A stretch of DNA of 64,000 bases, taken from positions 72,862,300 through 72,926,299 of the forward strand of contig CM049314.1 of the NCBI GenBank assembly GCA_026874595.1. The letters run 5' to 3'. Under the pieces are notes generated by a model. It made no database searches, was not told the origin of the DNA, and saw only the letters and a list, made by a program, of their open reading frames with translations. Each line of letters starts with the position of its first letter. The first letter of the stretch is position 1. A program made the position numbers and the translations under genes. The DNA comes from Sipunculus nudus (lineage: Eukaryota; Annelida; Sipuncula; Golfingiida; Sipunculidae). Shown one piece after another: positions 1 through 13,283 of this stretch.

Positions 1-588
1 ATGGTTAAATTTTTCACAAGTATTTTCCAAGGCTAAGGTTCTGTCAATTGTATAAGAATAGACTGGGTTCATTGATTTCTCTTAGAAACATAGTAAGCTG
101 AAGTTGGTCATGTTGCCATTAGTAAGCCTATTTCCAACTGAGAGCTGCAATAGTCTTCTTCCGCAAAATTGTTGTTGCGGATTCTGAAACATTGCACAAA
201 ATGATTCTTAGATTGCCTTTGTTAAAGTTTACTTCAATTATTTTGGCAGAATAATTGGACCTTTAAAAATAAAAGGACTTTGAGATACTTTGGTAAACGA
301 AGCTAGTAGATTTACTGTATCAACAAACTGCTCTTTTTTAGGTATACAAGCATAGTTGTAGAGGCAACATAAATGAATAGTGTCCATATCCAGCTTTTGA
401 TCCACAGTGACACCTCAAACAATAAATAAATGTCATATGGTTTAACAGGTATGTGTACGATAAATCTATGAATAAATTTATCTGTATGCTGATTAAGCTT
501 TTAATTGGCATATGTTTTAATTGTATTATTCTAAACATCTTTTGAATATGCTGCTTGAAGAAAGCCACTGTAGCCTAAGTCTTTCAGA
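1..588. other. Left flank, no gene seen
   Basis: Low-complexity, AT-rich single-copy-looking DNA. I see no convincing coding frame, RNA gene or repeat here. The reading frames present are short and lack any recognisable domain. It does not match the duplicated units that begin near 3,765. Confidence 0.5.
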
Positions 589-790
589 ATGTATCATCAG
601 ATTTGGCAACATGACAAAATTTTGTCTCTGACTATAAATGGCTTGGCAGGCTGCGAACTATTTCAGATTTGGCAACAAGCCAAGTTTCAGTCTGGATCTA
701 TTTATAACTTTGGCAGACTGCCAACTGTATCAGAGTTTGCAACAGGTCATGATTTCACTCAGTACATCCAGGGACAGGTCAAGAGTTCAC
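589..790 (+). repeat. Imperfect 66-bp tandem repeat, about 2.5 copies
   Basis: The phrase 'cagatttggcaaca' and its flanks recur at about 600 and 666, with a weaker third copy near 732 (cagagtttgcaaca). This gives a period of about 66 bp, or 22 codons. One frame stays open across the repeat (589-819) and would encode a 22-residue repeat of the kind FQIWQQAKFQSG. A period that is a multiple of three could merely let the frame stay open by chance. I see no splice or promoter context that would make it a gene. Confidence 0.55.
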
Positions 791-869
791 TAAGTGCAGT
801 AGCCGCAGCTAGCAATTAGCTAAGCTTAAATTGGAGTAACTGCCTGCCTCATCTGAGCTTGGTCAGCCA

Positions 870-1360
870 GGTGCAGTTTAATGTATCGGCCTGAAATTTT
901 GGCCTGCCCATGCATCTTTGGTGGCTTTCTCATACACAAGACTGGTATCGTCTTCTACAATGATTATTGCACACTGTATATCCCTGCTAATAACTCAGGA
1001 GGGATTTGATATATCAGCCTGGAATATTGCATATCTATACATATCTGACAGCTTTATCGTATAAAAGACTTGTGGCGCCACCTACATTTTTTTTGCGCAT
1101 TGTATGTCCATGCTTTTTTCTCAGGAGGGATTTATCATATCAACCTGGAATTAGGCATATGTATACATATCGAAAAGTTTCTTCGTATACAAGACTTGTG
1201 GTGCCACCTATAATTATCTTTGGGTTTCATGCATCTGTGCACATATCTCAAGAATGGTTTGAAGTATCTGCTTGAAACTTTGCATGTCCATACATCTTTG
1301 ATTGCTCTCTGTTACACAAGACTGGTGGTGTCATCTACAATAATTTTGTTTCAGGAGTGA
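870..1360. repeat. Diverged tandem repeat array, period about 115-130 bp
   Basis: Four degenerate copies share the order: 'tcaggagggattt', then 'atcarcctggaatt', then 'catatgtatacatat', then 'acaagacttgtggtgccacct'. The copies begin near 870, 990, 1,115 and 1,240. An isolated extra fragment with 'ttagcctggaattttggcct' lies at about 1,795-1,845. Frames inside the array (for example 1,006-1,275) are read through the repeat and are not supported as genes. Confidence 0.65.
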
Positions 1361-2956
1361 TGTCACAGATTAACTTGAAAAGTAATGATCCAACATGGAA
1401 ACATTATCCCTGATGTGTATCCCATCCCACAGGTTCACATTCGGCCTGTTATCGCTGTAGGTCTTGTTTTATGATATCCATTTTTTTTTCACTTTTTAAA
1501 TTTTTAAATTGCATCATAATTTATTCCTTATTTTGCATCACATTATGCATTCCAATGAAATTTTTTTATTACAAAATATATTTATATTTTATAAAAATAT
1601 CTAAAATGCATCGTTATTCATCCATAATTTGGCTCATATATTATCAAATTATGCATAATGATGGGTTAAATTATTTTCCAATTTTTTTAATAATTAAAAA
1701 GGGAATTGATTTTTTTAAACATGCTAAATTACCTATGGATTACTCCGTGAAATACCATTTCAGGTAAAGTTTTGTACAGTGCAACTGACTCCAGAGGAGT
1801 TTAATGTATTAGCCTGGAATTTTGGCCTGTCCATGCATTTTCAAAAAGCTCAAAAAAATCCTTATAAACAAATTCAGCTTACCCACGGGTGACCCGGTCC
1901 CTAGCATCATATCAACCTCTGGCATTATTACCAGATTACTGGCGCCAGAGTGTCTTTACATCTAAGTCTGAGGAACGCATTATAAGGCCTTATGTAGATG
2001 CAATTTTTTTCGTCATTTCTGACAACGCTTCATGGCCTACATTCACTGTCAATCAACATAAACCAGACCAATCGTTAGCATTGTTTTGTGTACTTTCTTA
2101 TAATACCAAACATGAGCGAGAAAAGTTCCGTTTTAACTAAGCACATTGGTAAACCCCTCGGCATGTTTGTTGAATTTATGACCGCATGAACACAAGCATG
2201 GCTCGCACGGGTTACAGGATGCAGGCAGCTTGCAGGCGATACAGGAAATGACCCATGTCCAGTTTGGGTTGTGAGCTCACATGTTTACCATTGTGTAAAT
2301 TCATCATTCTTAGCATAATATTGAGATTATGGGCTGTTTACCACAATATGAATGCAACCTGATGCAAGACCACTGTGATACATTCCTCAATATTACTTGT
2401 ATCATGACTCGAATAGGCTTACCAGCCCAATTATCCGATTGCCTACTGAGTCTGGTTGTCACGGCTACCCGGTCCCTAGTAACATTCTGAACATAAAGAT
2501 TGTTCTTTACTCTGTAGTTCTGTAGCTAAACTTAAATTTTTTCCAGTCTAGGTGATTTTATAAAGGTTGTAATATTTTATAAATTTATCTTTTTACGATT
2601 TAGATTTACACGAAAATTTCTTAGCCAATAAATGTTCAAAACATTCCGTTTTTAATATTGCTTAAATTTGCTGACTACATTGAATAGAAATCTTTACTGA
2701 TATAAACTGAACATGTACTTTAGTCTTGTAAACTGAACGATGATCAAAATATAAATTGTAAAATAAATCACAATGTCAAAACTGAACATTGTTATAAAAA
2801 GTACTAATATGTGTAATGAAAAGGTATTCTGTATCTTAAGAGATATGCTGGAATATATTTACACACACTGAGACAGTCCTGGGGCCCTTAATTAGGTCCT
2901 ATGTTGATGCAGCTTGATTTGTTCTTTAAGTTGGGTTTCATTTCGCCTTATTTTGC

Positions 2957-2958
<2 letters not shown>
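1361..2958. other. Spacer, no gene seen
   Basis: Very AT-rich, with homopolymer T runs at 1,470-1,760. A fragment of the preceding repeat lies near 1,800. A phrase 'cccggtccctag' occurs at about 1,891 and again near 2,469, but I could not extend it into a clear element. No coding frame carries a recognisable domain. Confidence 0.45.

Positions 2959-3014
<56 letters not shown>
2959..3014. repeat. (AT)n microsatellite
   Basis: Uninterrupted alternating A and T, about 28 dinucleotides. Such tracts are replication-slippage products and often differ in length between individuals. A small frame that spans it (poly-Ile-Tyr) is an artefact. Confidence 0.97.
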
Positions 3015-3020
<6 letters not shown>

Positions 3021-3764
3021 CCTGGTAAAAGTTGGCTGCATGGTAGTTTTTTTTTTTTTGCATTACATGATTTTATGAGGGACTTTTTTTTATTTTTAGA
3101 TCTAAGAAGTCATTAAAATTTGATCAGGTTGTGTACAGGCATTGTCAATACCATAAAAGAAGTAAAAGTTTATTTCTCATGCATGCACTATAATATCTCT
3201 GTGATCATGCAAAGTTTTTTCTTTACTGGAGTTTTTTTACTGACATACACATCTCAAATTAGCAAACTGTTCAATATTATAGAAGATTTATCCCTGAACT
3301 ACTTATATTCTATAAACATTTTCCGAGGATTTTTCCAGTGGTAATTAACTATTAGATATAAAAAAAATCCTGCATGAATTAAATAATTCTTGCTTTTACA
3401 GTTTTATCCTATGGAAACAATTCAGAAGTGAGCTATGGGTCCTTGAGCCCTTGTTTTATTTTTCCATTTTGAATATAAAGTGTTAATAAATTACAACATT
3501 CATGGTCACATTAGTATGATAGTTAAATGCTGGGATGAGAGGGAACAGATATGATCGCCCACAAGGTACATAAACATAAACTGTTCGTATCAGTAATATG
3601 GCGAGAAAGACACTAGTTCAGTTTGTGACAGCCAGCTCACTGCTTCAGGCAAGTGCTACTGACATAGGGCATTAATCAAGTCTGGGAGGACTGACTAAGC
3701 AACAGGGGGTGAAATCAGATCCCCTGCTCAAGTTGAGCCAAAATTCTGGGGTTATTTACCAGAC
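3015..3764. other. Unique spacer up to the duplication breakpoint
   Basis: No gene seen. It ends where similarity to the later units starts: the phrase 'tatcaaaggaatgcagtct' near 3,770 has close matches near 30,525 and 54,380. The DNA just upstream of 3,765 does not match the DNA upstream of the other two. This marks the outer left edge of the duplicated block. Confidence 0.55.
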
Positions 3765-6700
3765 TGCAATATCAAAGGAATGCAGTCTTTCATAAATTAA
3801 TGAAACACCGAACTGAAGCATACTCAACTGGCCTCAGCTGGGGAATTCGATACAATATTGCATGATGTTGTGACGGCACTATGTTTATTTTATTCGATGC
3901 CAGTTTCATTATACGCCCGATTCATCTCAAGGCATGTCTCCCCGCAATAGCTATACACGATTCCATTTCCCCTGTCCACCTATTTTCTCGTGAAAATGTT
4001 TATATAATGTACTAAAGCTTACCTTGATTTACCCCATAATTAAGTCGAATTAATGTGGCGATTACCTAACAGCAAAATAATGCTTTCCAATATAAAGATT
4101 CATATGATTAATTCAGATAGAGTTATTAATTAACAGATTATGATTTTGCGACATATCAGTGACCACCTAAGCTGATGACCTTAAATTACATACATTAGGC
4201 GATTTGTAGTGATGACGCTGCTGTGGTATTTGTACGTCACATGTTTGTTACATCACACATATGTCCCCTACAAAAAACCGATAAAGATATAAGGTAACTT
4301 GAACTGACGCAATCATTCCTGTAGCTCTTTCTAGAAAGGTCAACACCGTCATGGCGCCACAAAGTAAATATATTTTATTTCCTGCTTATTAATATGATCA
4401 TCATAGATCGCCAAAATACCTTCTGTGAAGAAAAACGTTAATTTTTAGTCCCCAAAAAATAGTTTGAAAGAAATAACGCGAAAAGAAGTTGAAATGGGGT
4501 TTGGAACAGAGTACAGTAAAACTGGCAGCTGGTAGAGCTATCTTACAAGCGCCGACTCTTTTTATAACAAAAAGAATCGGTACACGTATCGCTGATAGCA
4601 CTGTCTGATAAATGTAGGTAAAAGGAACCGAACAATAAAAAATGACTTTGTTATACTGCCGTCTGTATATTCCAGATATTAAATGCACTAACGTTCCCTA
4701 CCCGTTCGTTACCAGTTACGTTGTACCCCTAATACGTCATACTACAAAGAAGACTGGCTATATTTTTCAGTTATTGATCAATAACATAAACACACACCCG
4801 TGACAAGTGAACCTTGTGTGCCACTGGCCATAGGAATAACAAGTCTGAGGAAAATTTGTAAATTAATAAAAAACAGATCAGGAAAAACTTTGAATATTTC
4901 AAACCTTACTTACCACAAGTTGTATTGTAAGAATCAAATCGTGTTTGCTGATCTAGGAACAATTTGTAATGTCTGACTCTGTATCAACAGTGTAAAGTGA
5001 AAGAGAGCCTTTTGCCTTGATTGAGAGTAACAATCTACTATTTTACTTGATACACAATTGTATTTGCCGTCAGGTTCCGCTCCGATAGCCACTTCAAAAA
5101 CATTTTTTAAATATGTCTAAGATTACGGAAATATAAGAAATTAGACCCCCTTAAGGACACAACCTGCATCATTCACGTAAATTCAAGAAAATTTTTCCCA
5201 TATCAAAGGCGTGACCACAGGGGTGTTCCGTTACTAAAGTCAAGTGAGACCACCGTCAATTATCCTTTAGGCGATGCACGCGACTAGAAAAAAAATGCAG
5301 AACTATAACCGTGTTTTTTAAGACATTGTGCCATTAGCCTATGTATTTTTTTAATGCTCCGACCATTTGATACCTCCCAATGAAAACAAAATTATACGTG
5401 AATCAGTTCCTACGAAGTTCGTGCAAACAAACCGGGGAAGAGTCTGGCATATCAGGCATACGCCCGAAATTTTTATGGTCCGATGAGCCGAATTTCGTGT
5501 AGTCTGGTGTATTCGTCGGTATTAAAAAGTGTCGTATGAAAAATTTATCGAGATTCCTTAGATCTGCTTCCGACCAGCAGAATGCTGCGGATTTCCAAAA
5601 TATAAGGTATTTGGACCATTACGTTTGCGCTGAATCGTTGAGGTTTCATCTAGATTCCACTAATTTACTTTTCGGTCATTAACCAGATCGTAATGTATGA
5701 CTTTTACCACTGGAATAAACGCTTCCTCTTTTGTCTTATATTAATGAGACTATGAATCAATGAATAGCTTTACTGAACGCGGTATCTCTAGACACAACTT
5801 TTCCATTTCCATTTCCATGTCATGTACCATCATATAAATCATAGCACCATGCAGTGGCAAAATAATCAATGCAATCGCCTCATTCTGTGTGCAGGATATT
5901 AACAGAAAATATGTAGTGGTAGATACTTTCAAGCTGCTTTCAACTTTTTATCCTGGGACATATCTGGAAAAAATAACAAAGAATAGATGAATAGAAAAAT
6001 GTGTCCATTTATCTAAAAATAATGGAATGAAACCTTGTCCGCCTCTTTCCTAACACCCAGAAAGTGAAACATTACGGACAGTAATAATAATAAAACGCGA
6101 AAACCCATCGTGTATTGTTTACAGGACAAATCGTAACCGCAATACTCAGTATACGCTCCCGAGGCAGCGGAAATCTTGCGCTTCTAAAGAAGCAACTGAT
6201 TTTCACGCTGCCAGCTTTGACCGTTTATGATATATTTAGACACCAGATGGCGGTTCGTTGTCCGCTGAAAAATACGTGCGTATGATGTGACAAGCAGCCA
6301 ACCAGATGCCAATAAACAAAAACTCGACAGGCATCATGGCTCCGCCCGTAGCTGCGCTTCAAGCGCCGCTTGATAAGTTTACGGACGAATTTTAATTGCT
6401 CCCTCTGCATTATGGCATCATCGACCGATTCGATTATGACATTATGACTGTGTTAGCGTAGCCATGTATCTGTTGTCTGCAGAACTGAAACCAGCCAGCG
6501 AGGTGTGCAAGTAGCCTTTGTTGTCAAGTTTCGTTTGAATTACAGCTCACCGGCCGGGCATCCTATGTGCCCACGTCTGGGGCAATTCTCTCTGAGCCTG
6601 TGGCCTGTTACCGGGGCGATGAGCTGTCAATCAAAATGAAATGATTATGATTGGCCCCGTGTATTCCTCGCTTGGCAGTGTCTTCCAGCACAAAGTCTTA

Positions 6701-8622
6701 CCTGATTGGACAAAAATACAGTGCTCCCCTCTGGTGTAGCAATTCAGGATACGAGATCATAACAAACAGCGCTTGGGATATAGGTACTAGGCCTATAGTT
6801 AAAGCGCTGTGTAAAGAGCGTATACTCAGTAAGGTAAAATGTCCTGATAGGTTCACAGTGAGAACCAAGAAATAGGTCATTGTGACCTATATTCTTCTTG
6901 TTATGGATAGACATCCTGCGACGCACCGTCTGTCCATTAGCAGTAAACAAATCGTAATTATAAGATCCAGACCGTTCAAATTCACAAACTGGCAGGCCCT
7001 TGAGGAAACAAAAAAATACATCATCATGACTTAAATCTCTAAGTTATTTAGCTTAAACATAAGTAGCCATCCGTCCGTGAGTTAACAGTCAAACAATCGT
7101 AACCATGAGACCCAGGAAGATTGTTCTGCACTTTCTGAATCGTCTTGATGCGTCCCAAGTATCATTTTCTACGAGTTCGCGAGGAAAAACTTCAGAATTT
7201 GTCCATTTGTTATCAGGGCACAATTCATAACCGTAAGATTCAGACTTCATATTGTGACAGATCCAGATATGTCCTTGTGGAAAGAGAAAAGTAGGTCACT
7301 GTGAGCCATAGTCTCACTTGTACTAAGCAAAGGCTCCTGTCAGTAAACATAGAAAAAGGCAGATTGCTCAAAGGAAAGTCTCGTTAGATTGTCATGATAT
7401 TCTGAATATAAACAGAACTTGCAGTAGTGCTGCAGGACACTGGTGGTGCCATCTGCAAACTCACTTGTATATCTGAGTAGCCTGTGGTCTAAACATCAAC
7501 AGCGCAGAAGTTGAACCACGTACAATCGCTTTAAATTCAGGTTTTAGTATTTACATTTCAGAATGATGGTGGTTTTCGATAAGCAAGGCACAAAATGTAG
7601 CTGTTAGTCATCAATGTTATGTATATGTACATCAAGACATAATGAGATATCTAAAGAGGCCGGAAGAGACATCGTACAAAGACACAAGCTTTTGTTTTGC
7701 AGAAGCTCAGATGTCTGCTCAGGGCATAACAGGGTAGAAATGCTAACATTAGAAATGTGAAGTTAAGATTCTACATGTAAACTGGCTGATGTAACAGTTT
7801 CTTGGTAACTCTAGTTTAAGTTACTCTGGTGTATATGTATACAGTTCAATGGTATCTGGCAATTTTGCGTCACCTTAGCGTTAAGGTCCATGAGCCACTG
7901 GTTTTATTTGGGCACAAAGGCAGAATTTCCAATCAATTCCATTTCAAGAAACGTTTACTGCACATTCATGATTCTCCGATTATATGAGACAAAAAGCTTT
8001 GTTTGAAAACCGTAAATACCTCCGCATGGCGAAATAATCAGCTATATTATAATAATAAATAACATAGTTTAAAGTATAATAATGTATTTTTATTTTAAAT
8101 TTTTACTCTTTTATCAAATGTGAAAACCCTGTTTGCCCATTTGCAAAACTCTTCTTTGATACTTAAAATAAGAAAGAGCCAAATTTAAGATTAATGTATT
8201 GCTGAAAACTTTTTTTAATTTGTTCATTTTTTTTCTGAATTGTTTCAAAAGAAGGTGTTTGGCAAATGCCCAATTCCCAATTTTCAAAATGGATAAAAAG
8301 CCATGCCCTGTGACTATAGTGACCTCAACCATACTATCTTAATCTTTACCGGAAATAAATCGATGATCCTCTCATCTTAAACGCATGCTTCAACAGGCCT
8401 TGTGTCCTCAAGGTCTGTCAAAGTGGTACACAGATATCAATTAATGGTATTGTTATCATCGTTTCATGGTGTTCATTATCAATGGCGTTCAGTCGGCCGA
8501 AAGAGCGTCAGTATATAGTCAGAATGGAGGTACCGGTTTATGAGTTTCAGCGATTTGTTTGTTTCCGATTTCACGACATGAAAATCCCCAAAAAGGAGGT
8601 CTTAAAATTTTAAATCAATAAA
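3765..8622. other. Gene-free start of unit 1
   Basis: No gene seen. Conserved in order with 30,521-34,900, and partly with 54,370-57,000. Short frames here (for example minus strand 4,401-4,688 and 6,225-6,410) are not kept open in the matching units, which argues against coding. Parts of the 6,480-6,890 stretch are GC-richer but carry no recognisable element. Confidence 0.55.
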
Positions 8623-10851
8623 TAGGGACCACCACGACCGCTGGGGGCCCTTGCGACCAACTTCTCCGCACAGCGACAATTTTTTGGTTCTATATTACGT
8701 CTATATTACGTTTTTTGCCGTTTGGCTCTGACGAGAGTGAAAGAAACACTTTCGGAGTACGCTGTCAACTTTAAACGGTTTGTTTCTTATTCATACTAAA
8801 TCATTATATCATTCTGACTTGTAAAATAGTTGAATTACAATGAAATAAAGCCGTGGCGGTCGTTTAAATGTTTTCCACGATTGTAGCGCCCCCTTGTAGC
8901 AGGAGACAAGATGGTTGATATTGAAAGACCTTGCGCGATAATAAGGGTTTTTATCACAATGTATATGACGTATCTGAACAATTTTTTTTTTAATTGCCTT
9001 TTACTGGTTATATTTCACGTAACTGGATAAAACCGATGAATAGGTGATATTTGAATATGTAATCGGGATGATCTGTACCTATAAAACATGACCTGTATTA
9101 TTTGTTGTTACTGAAATAATTTTTTATTTTTATGTCAATGTACTCTTTTTTTTACTTTTACTTCTTCAGGTCAAGGAATTGTATATTAGTGTACAAGTAC
9201 TGTACAGTCAGTAAACATTGAAATATTTTAATGTTTTAGTTATTTCATGAATAAGAAAATAATAAAATTCAGTTATAACCTAGAAATAAATAATATATTT
9301 TTTTTTATTTGAAAAGATATTACTGTAACTTGAAAAAAGGAGGAACTAAGAATTCTGTAGGTCTTTAGAGGTAACTAGTTTTATTGTTATTTACTTCCAT
9401 TTACTGTTAATAAAGTTGTTTTATCAGGTAAGATTTCGTTATATTGGAAATCATTTTATGTAACCCCAATTACCAGTGACTGGTGAGTGATATTTTTGCA
9501 TTGACATTTTCTGTCATAATTCTTATATTTTTAATTTAAAAAATCATGTGTTCAGTAAGGGTTATACCTGCTTTAGACCTGTTATATTATTAATGCTTAC
9601 TGCATCAATTTATCATCAAGGGGAATGACTCTCAGTTGGGACTTTATAATTTTCTTTTATGAACACATACACACAGACACACACAGTCACATATATAAAT
9701 ATATATACCCCTTATAGTGTGTGTATGACACATGACACGTATATTACAATTAATTATAAGGGTTTAATGAAAAAAAATTAGCTATTATGATCCCATTACA
9801 GATTTGTTCTAAACCATCTGAAAAAATATTTCATAGTATACTCATAAATATAACCAAAATCTATAATTCTATAATTTAAATGATTATGTCAAAATTTTAA
9901 TTGCAGTAATCCTGTACAACATTTCATGCCTCAATATTAAAGTTAATTCATTTCTGTAAATTTACTTTTTTAATGTATATTGGAATTTCTTAAGTCCTTC
10001 CCTATTCATGTATATGCTGCACTCCCATGTTCGTGTTGTATTTGTCAACATGTATGTTGTTAGGTTGCCTATCAAGTGAAACATATCTTCACTTCCTCTT
10101 TTTGTTCTTATCACATATCATATTTAAATTTTGTTCGTGCTTGAGTTTTCTTATTGCATGTGAAACTAACCTTTATTTGCATGGCCTGTTTTAAAAGTAA
10201 GCAGTAGCAATAATTAAATAGTTCACAGTTTATGAAAAATACCATTGTAAATGTAATTATATAAAAATTATATAAGCAACACATATTTATTTTTACTGAT
10301 TTGAGTTTTATTCACCATACTTCAGGTTCTTGTAGCAGCTCAGCAGTGACATCCAAGAACTTTACCCTGCTAGTGGACATCCTGAATATCCCAAGAGAGA
10401 TGATTCATGTACTGGTCAAGGCTTTTGCCTCTCAGATATGACTATATCAAGCAGCAACACAGTGATTAAGTAATATTTTTCTGCTGCGGACTGTAAAAAA
10501 TTGCAAATATGGCAAACTTTATGCTAAGATTTATGACAGTTTGCATCACATCTGACCAGTTTCCCTTATTTGTGGCAATGAGACAATGTCTGGAGAACAA
10601 AAGAAAACACCTGTCAAGCTGTCTGAATAAATGTTTTTTAATGTGTTGCAGACTGAACCAGTTTTTTTCCATAAATTCAATAAAAGCTCAATTTCCGAAT
10701 GTGAATGCGTTTGTTTTCATGATGTATAATACCTAGGTGATTGTCAGTAATGATCAATGAATAATATTTTCTGATTACTGGCATCATTAGCTCTTTTGAT
10801 ACCCAACATGTGATATTTAACCCATTTTGAAAAAATGGTTGGCGGTCCCTA
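8623..10851. mobile_element. 2.2 kb non-autonomous DNA transposon with TAGGGACC termini
   Basis: Present only in unit 1. Unit 2 (near 34,880-34,920) and unit 3 (near 56,985-57,010) run continuously through this point. The left end reads tagggaccaccacgacc, and the right end, reverse-complemented, reads tagggaccgccaacc. This gives a terminal inverted repeat of about 12 bp with one mismatch. A direct repeat CAATAAA flanks both sides (8,616-8,622 and 10,852-10,858) and is the likely 7-bp target duplication. The interior is AT-rich, with an (AC)n/(AT)n patch near 9,665-9,710, and has no transposase frame. The superfamily is uncertain; termini and duplication length recall hAT- or P-type elements. 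Confidence 0.7.
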
Positions 10852-12256
10852 CAATAAACCATGGATACGGCAGATTGCCGGAGCAGTTATAAATGTACCA
10901 TTGCTATACTTTAGGCTTCTTTCTTGAGAATTAGAAAAAAAATTCCCTTAATTCATTTCATCTATGTCAATCATTCGAATAGCACATATTAAAAGTATTA
11001 TGCTGGATTCCTGTATGATATACCAGCTGCCATCCTATATTTTAGCCTCTTTTTTGAGAATCAGAGACATTTCCCTAAATTACGTTTCATATATGGCAAT
11101 CCTTCAAAACGTACACGTGCTGATAGTCTGCTGTAATGTGGTAATATAAACCAAGTTTCCCGATTTCGTTAAATAAAATTGAAGAAATAAAAAAAAAATC
11201 GCTATGATCACAAGAGAATTAGGAAAATATAACCTTAAAATCAAACATACCACCTAAATTCATATCAATCATTTGAGTAATACGGAACCAGGTTTCAGTG
11301 TTTTCAGTTTTTGCATATTTTTCATTCTGTATTTTTATAACTTTATGTTGCATTCATAACATAAGCCGGGAGTTTTATGTTTGGTCTCTATATTAAAATC
11401 ATTTCACATAAGTACATTCTTGAGTCACCCGATACATGGAGAATGTAGCTGATTGATTAATTTATCATAATCTGGAAATGTTATGCTCGCTTGTCAGTTT
11501 TCCCAGCAGTTATGTATAACTTCCACAAAAGGAGATTATTTTTTTACCGGCGGTGATTCTTAGCTACATTAGTGAAATAGTTATTTACTGACTTGATGAA
11601 CTTTCAGGATAGCTTCTCAATGATACAAGGGACAATTGATCAAATTTTAGGAGTGACTCGGAACACTTATTGGATCCAGGCATTTTTAAGGGAAAGATGA
11701 CATTTGGATAATGAGCTGCCTTGGTGGATTTCTGAGCTCTCTGAGTGCTTTTCTTAGTTTGTTTAACAAACCACTAAAGCAACGTTTACTCAGTACAATT
11801 AGTAAGTGATGTTCTTGTTCATAATACCATATCAAGTAGACAATTTTCTTAACGAATAAATATGAGAAAAATGGAACCTTATTTGGACACAAAATAAAAT
11901 AACATGAAAATTGTGTAAATACTTCTCACGGCTGATGAATGTTTTAACGGTGTCGAGGTTGACAGACACCCGTGGAAGAGTCCAGGAAAGTACATTAGCG
12001 GCATTGATACATTGTTGAGAAATCGATTTATCTTAACCCGGAAATGCACAAGCTATGGCCAGAAACTTAAGAAAGATTTGAATGTTTCACAATACTCTGT
12101 GGCTAGTCCACATTTCTTAAAACAAAATCAAGTTTAGCGGATTACTCAAATTGTCACTGTTCAGGTTATAAGGTAATTTTCAGCTAATTGAGTAGTAATT
12201 TTCAGGGATTGATTAGTTAATGAAACACGAATGACAGTTCTCCCGCTGAACAAGCG
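10852..12256. other. Conserved spacer upstream of the broken gene copy
   Basis: No gene seen. Positions 10,860-11,930 match 34,910-36,010 and 57,000-57,930. The match makes this a useful backbone for comparing the units but gives no coding signal. Confidence 0.5.
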
Positions 12257-12346
12257 GTGCAGCATTAGTAACGGACTAATCAATTGAATCCTTTATTGTA
12301 TCCGCCTCTGGTCATACGTGGCGCTCTATTGACCGATTAGCCGTGA
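12257..12346 (+). promoter_or_regulatory. Conserved upstream block of the A-type gene (unit 1 copy)
   Basis: A block of about 90 bp containing 'actaatcaattgaatcc' and 'tgtatccgcctctggtcata', retained about 400-480 bp upstream of the A-type start codon in all three units (also 36,457-36,545 and 61,744-61,830). A second shared block, 'caactcggttaatgttt...gggactgctcttgt', lies at about 12,451-12,495. Conserved position and sequence suggest a promoter or 5' untranslated region, but they may reflect only the recent duplication. Confidence 0.35.
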
Positions 12347-12740
12347 TAAATAATGTAATGATCTGAACTATATCACCGAGTATTTAATCCAACCAATCTT
12401 CTTCTGTTGTCCTGTTTTATGCTCTGTAGCCCGTGAACATGTAACTTGGGCAACTCGGTTAATGTTTCCGTGAGTGGGGGACTGCTCTTGTGTGCATCAC
12501 TTTTTTAAGTTTCATTAGTTCCCAAAAATGGTATCTGGAAACCAAAAGATCTATTTAAAAATATAGAGCACATAGATATGCTAAAAAAAATTGGTCCAGA
12601 AATTATTTCATTCACAAGGGAAGACTTTCTTCACTGAAGATATTCTTTGTTAACTAATAACCAGGAAAGAAAAAGCATTGTCTCCTGGTCGTAAACCAGC
12701 AAATTCCGTGAAGAAGAGCTCGGAAAATGGTTTGTTAATC

Positions 12741-13283
12741 ATGTACTACATCAACTTCTTGACTGCAATCCTTTTGTTGATTGGAAGATCACTGTTAACC
12801 AAAAAATGTAAGCATTTTTCGGATTCAGGATTATTAGCTGCTTCTCCCGTATGTACAACATATTCTTCTTTGACTAATTGATTTTCTTCTAGCGCTAAAA
12901 ATCCAAAATGTAATTCCTTGGAGTGGCTTTCTGAAGAAAGCAAATACCGCCTCTATAACGAGGGTGAGGATGACGGTTCCTCCGTGAGTTCCGCAGACAC
13001 CAACTTGTACATAGCTATAACCCACCTTGTTGATGGTATTTTATTTTTCACGCCACCGCTGATAGTGTCGACAATTAATGGACATCACAAGGAGGTACTT
13101 ATCTGGCGTCTTGCAACGGGCAACCGTCAAATCCTGCCATCCAAGCAACAAGTCATTACAAAAATGGACCTCATGATGTTTGCCAATAATGCAATTTTAA
13201 AATACAATACTTGCTTATTGCCATTTGCTAATTCAACTGCTATGGGAACGGCCAACACTTTGGCGGTGTTTCTTACTTTTTAA
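12741..13283 (+). pseudogene. A-type secreted PAN-like protein, broken copy
   Basis: Decayed relative of the intact gene at 62,241. It starts with the same ATG and signal-peptide-like head (MYYINFLTAILLLIG) and then keeps frame to the first PAN cysteine, where a Cys codon has become TGA (12,879-12,881). The frame reopens and covers the rest of the PAN-like domain (KCNSLEWLSEESKYRLYNEG), with the fourth motif cysteine also lost. Around 13,166-13,172 the sequence jumps from the equivalent of 62,683 to about 63,005 of the intact gene, deleting about 320 bp that encodes most of the C-terminal domain. A second deletion of roughly 30 bp follows. The final residues (FANSTAMGTANTLAVFL) still match. 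It is very unlikely to make a working protein. Confidence 0.85.
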
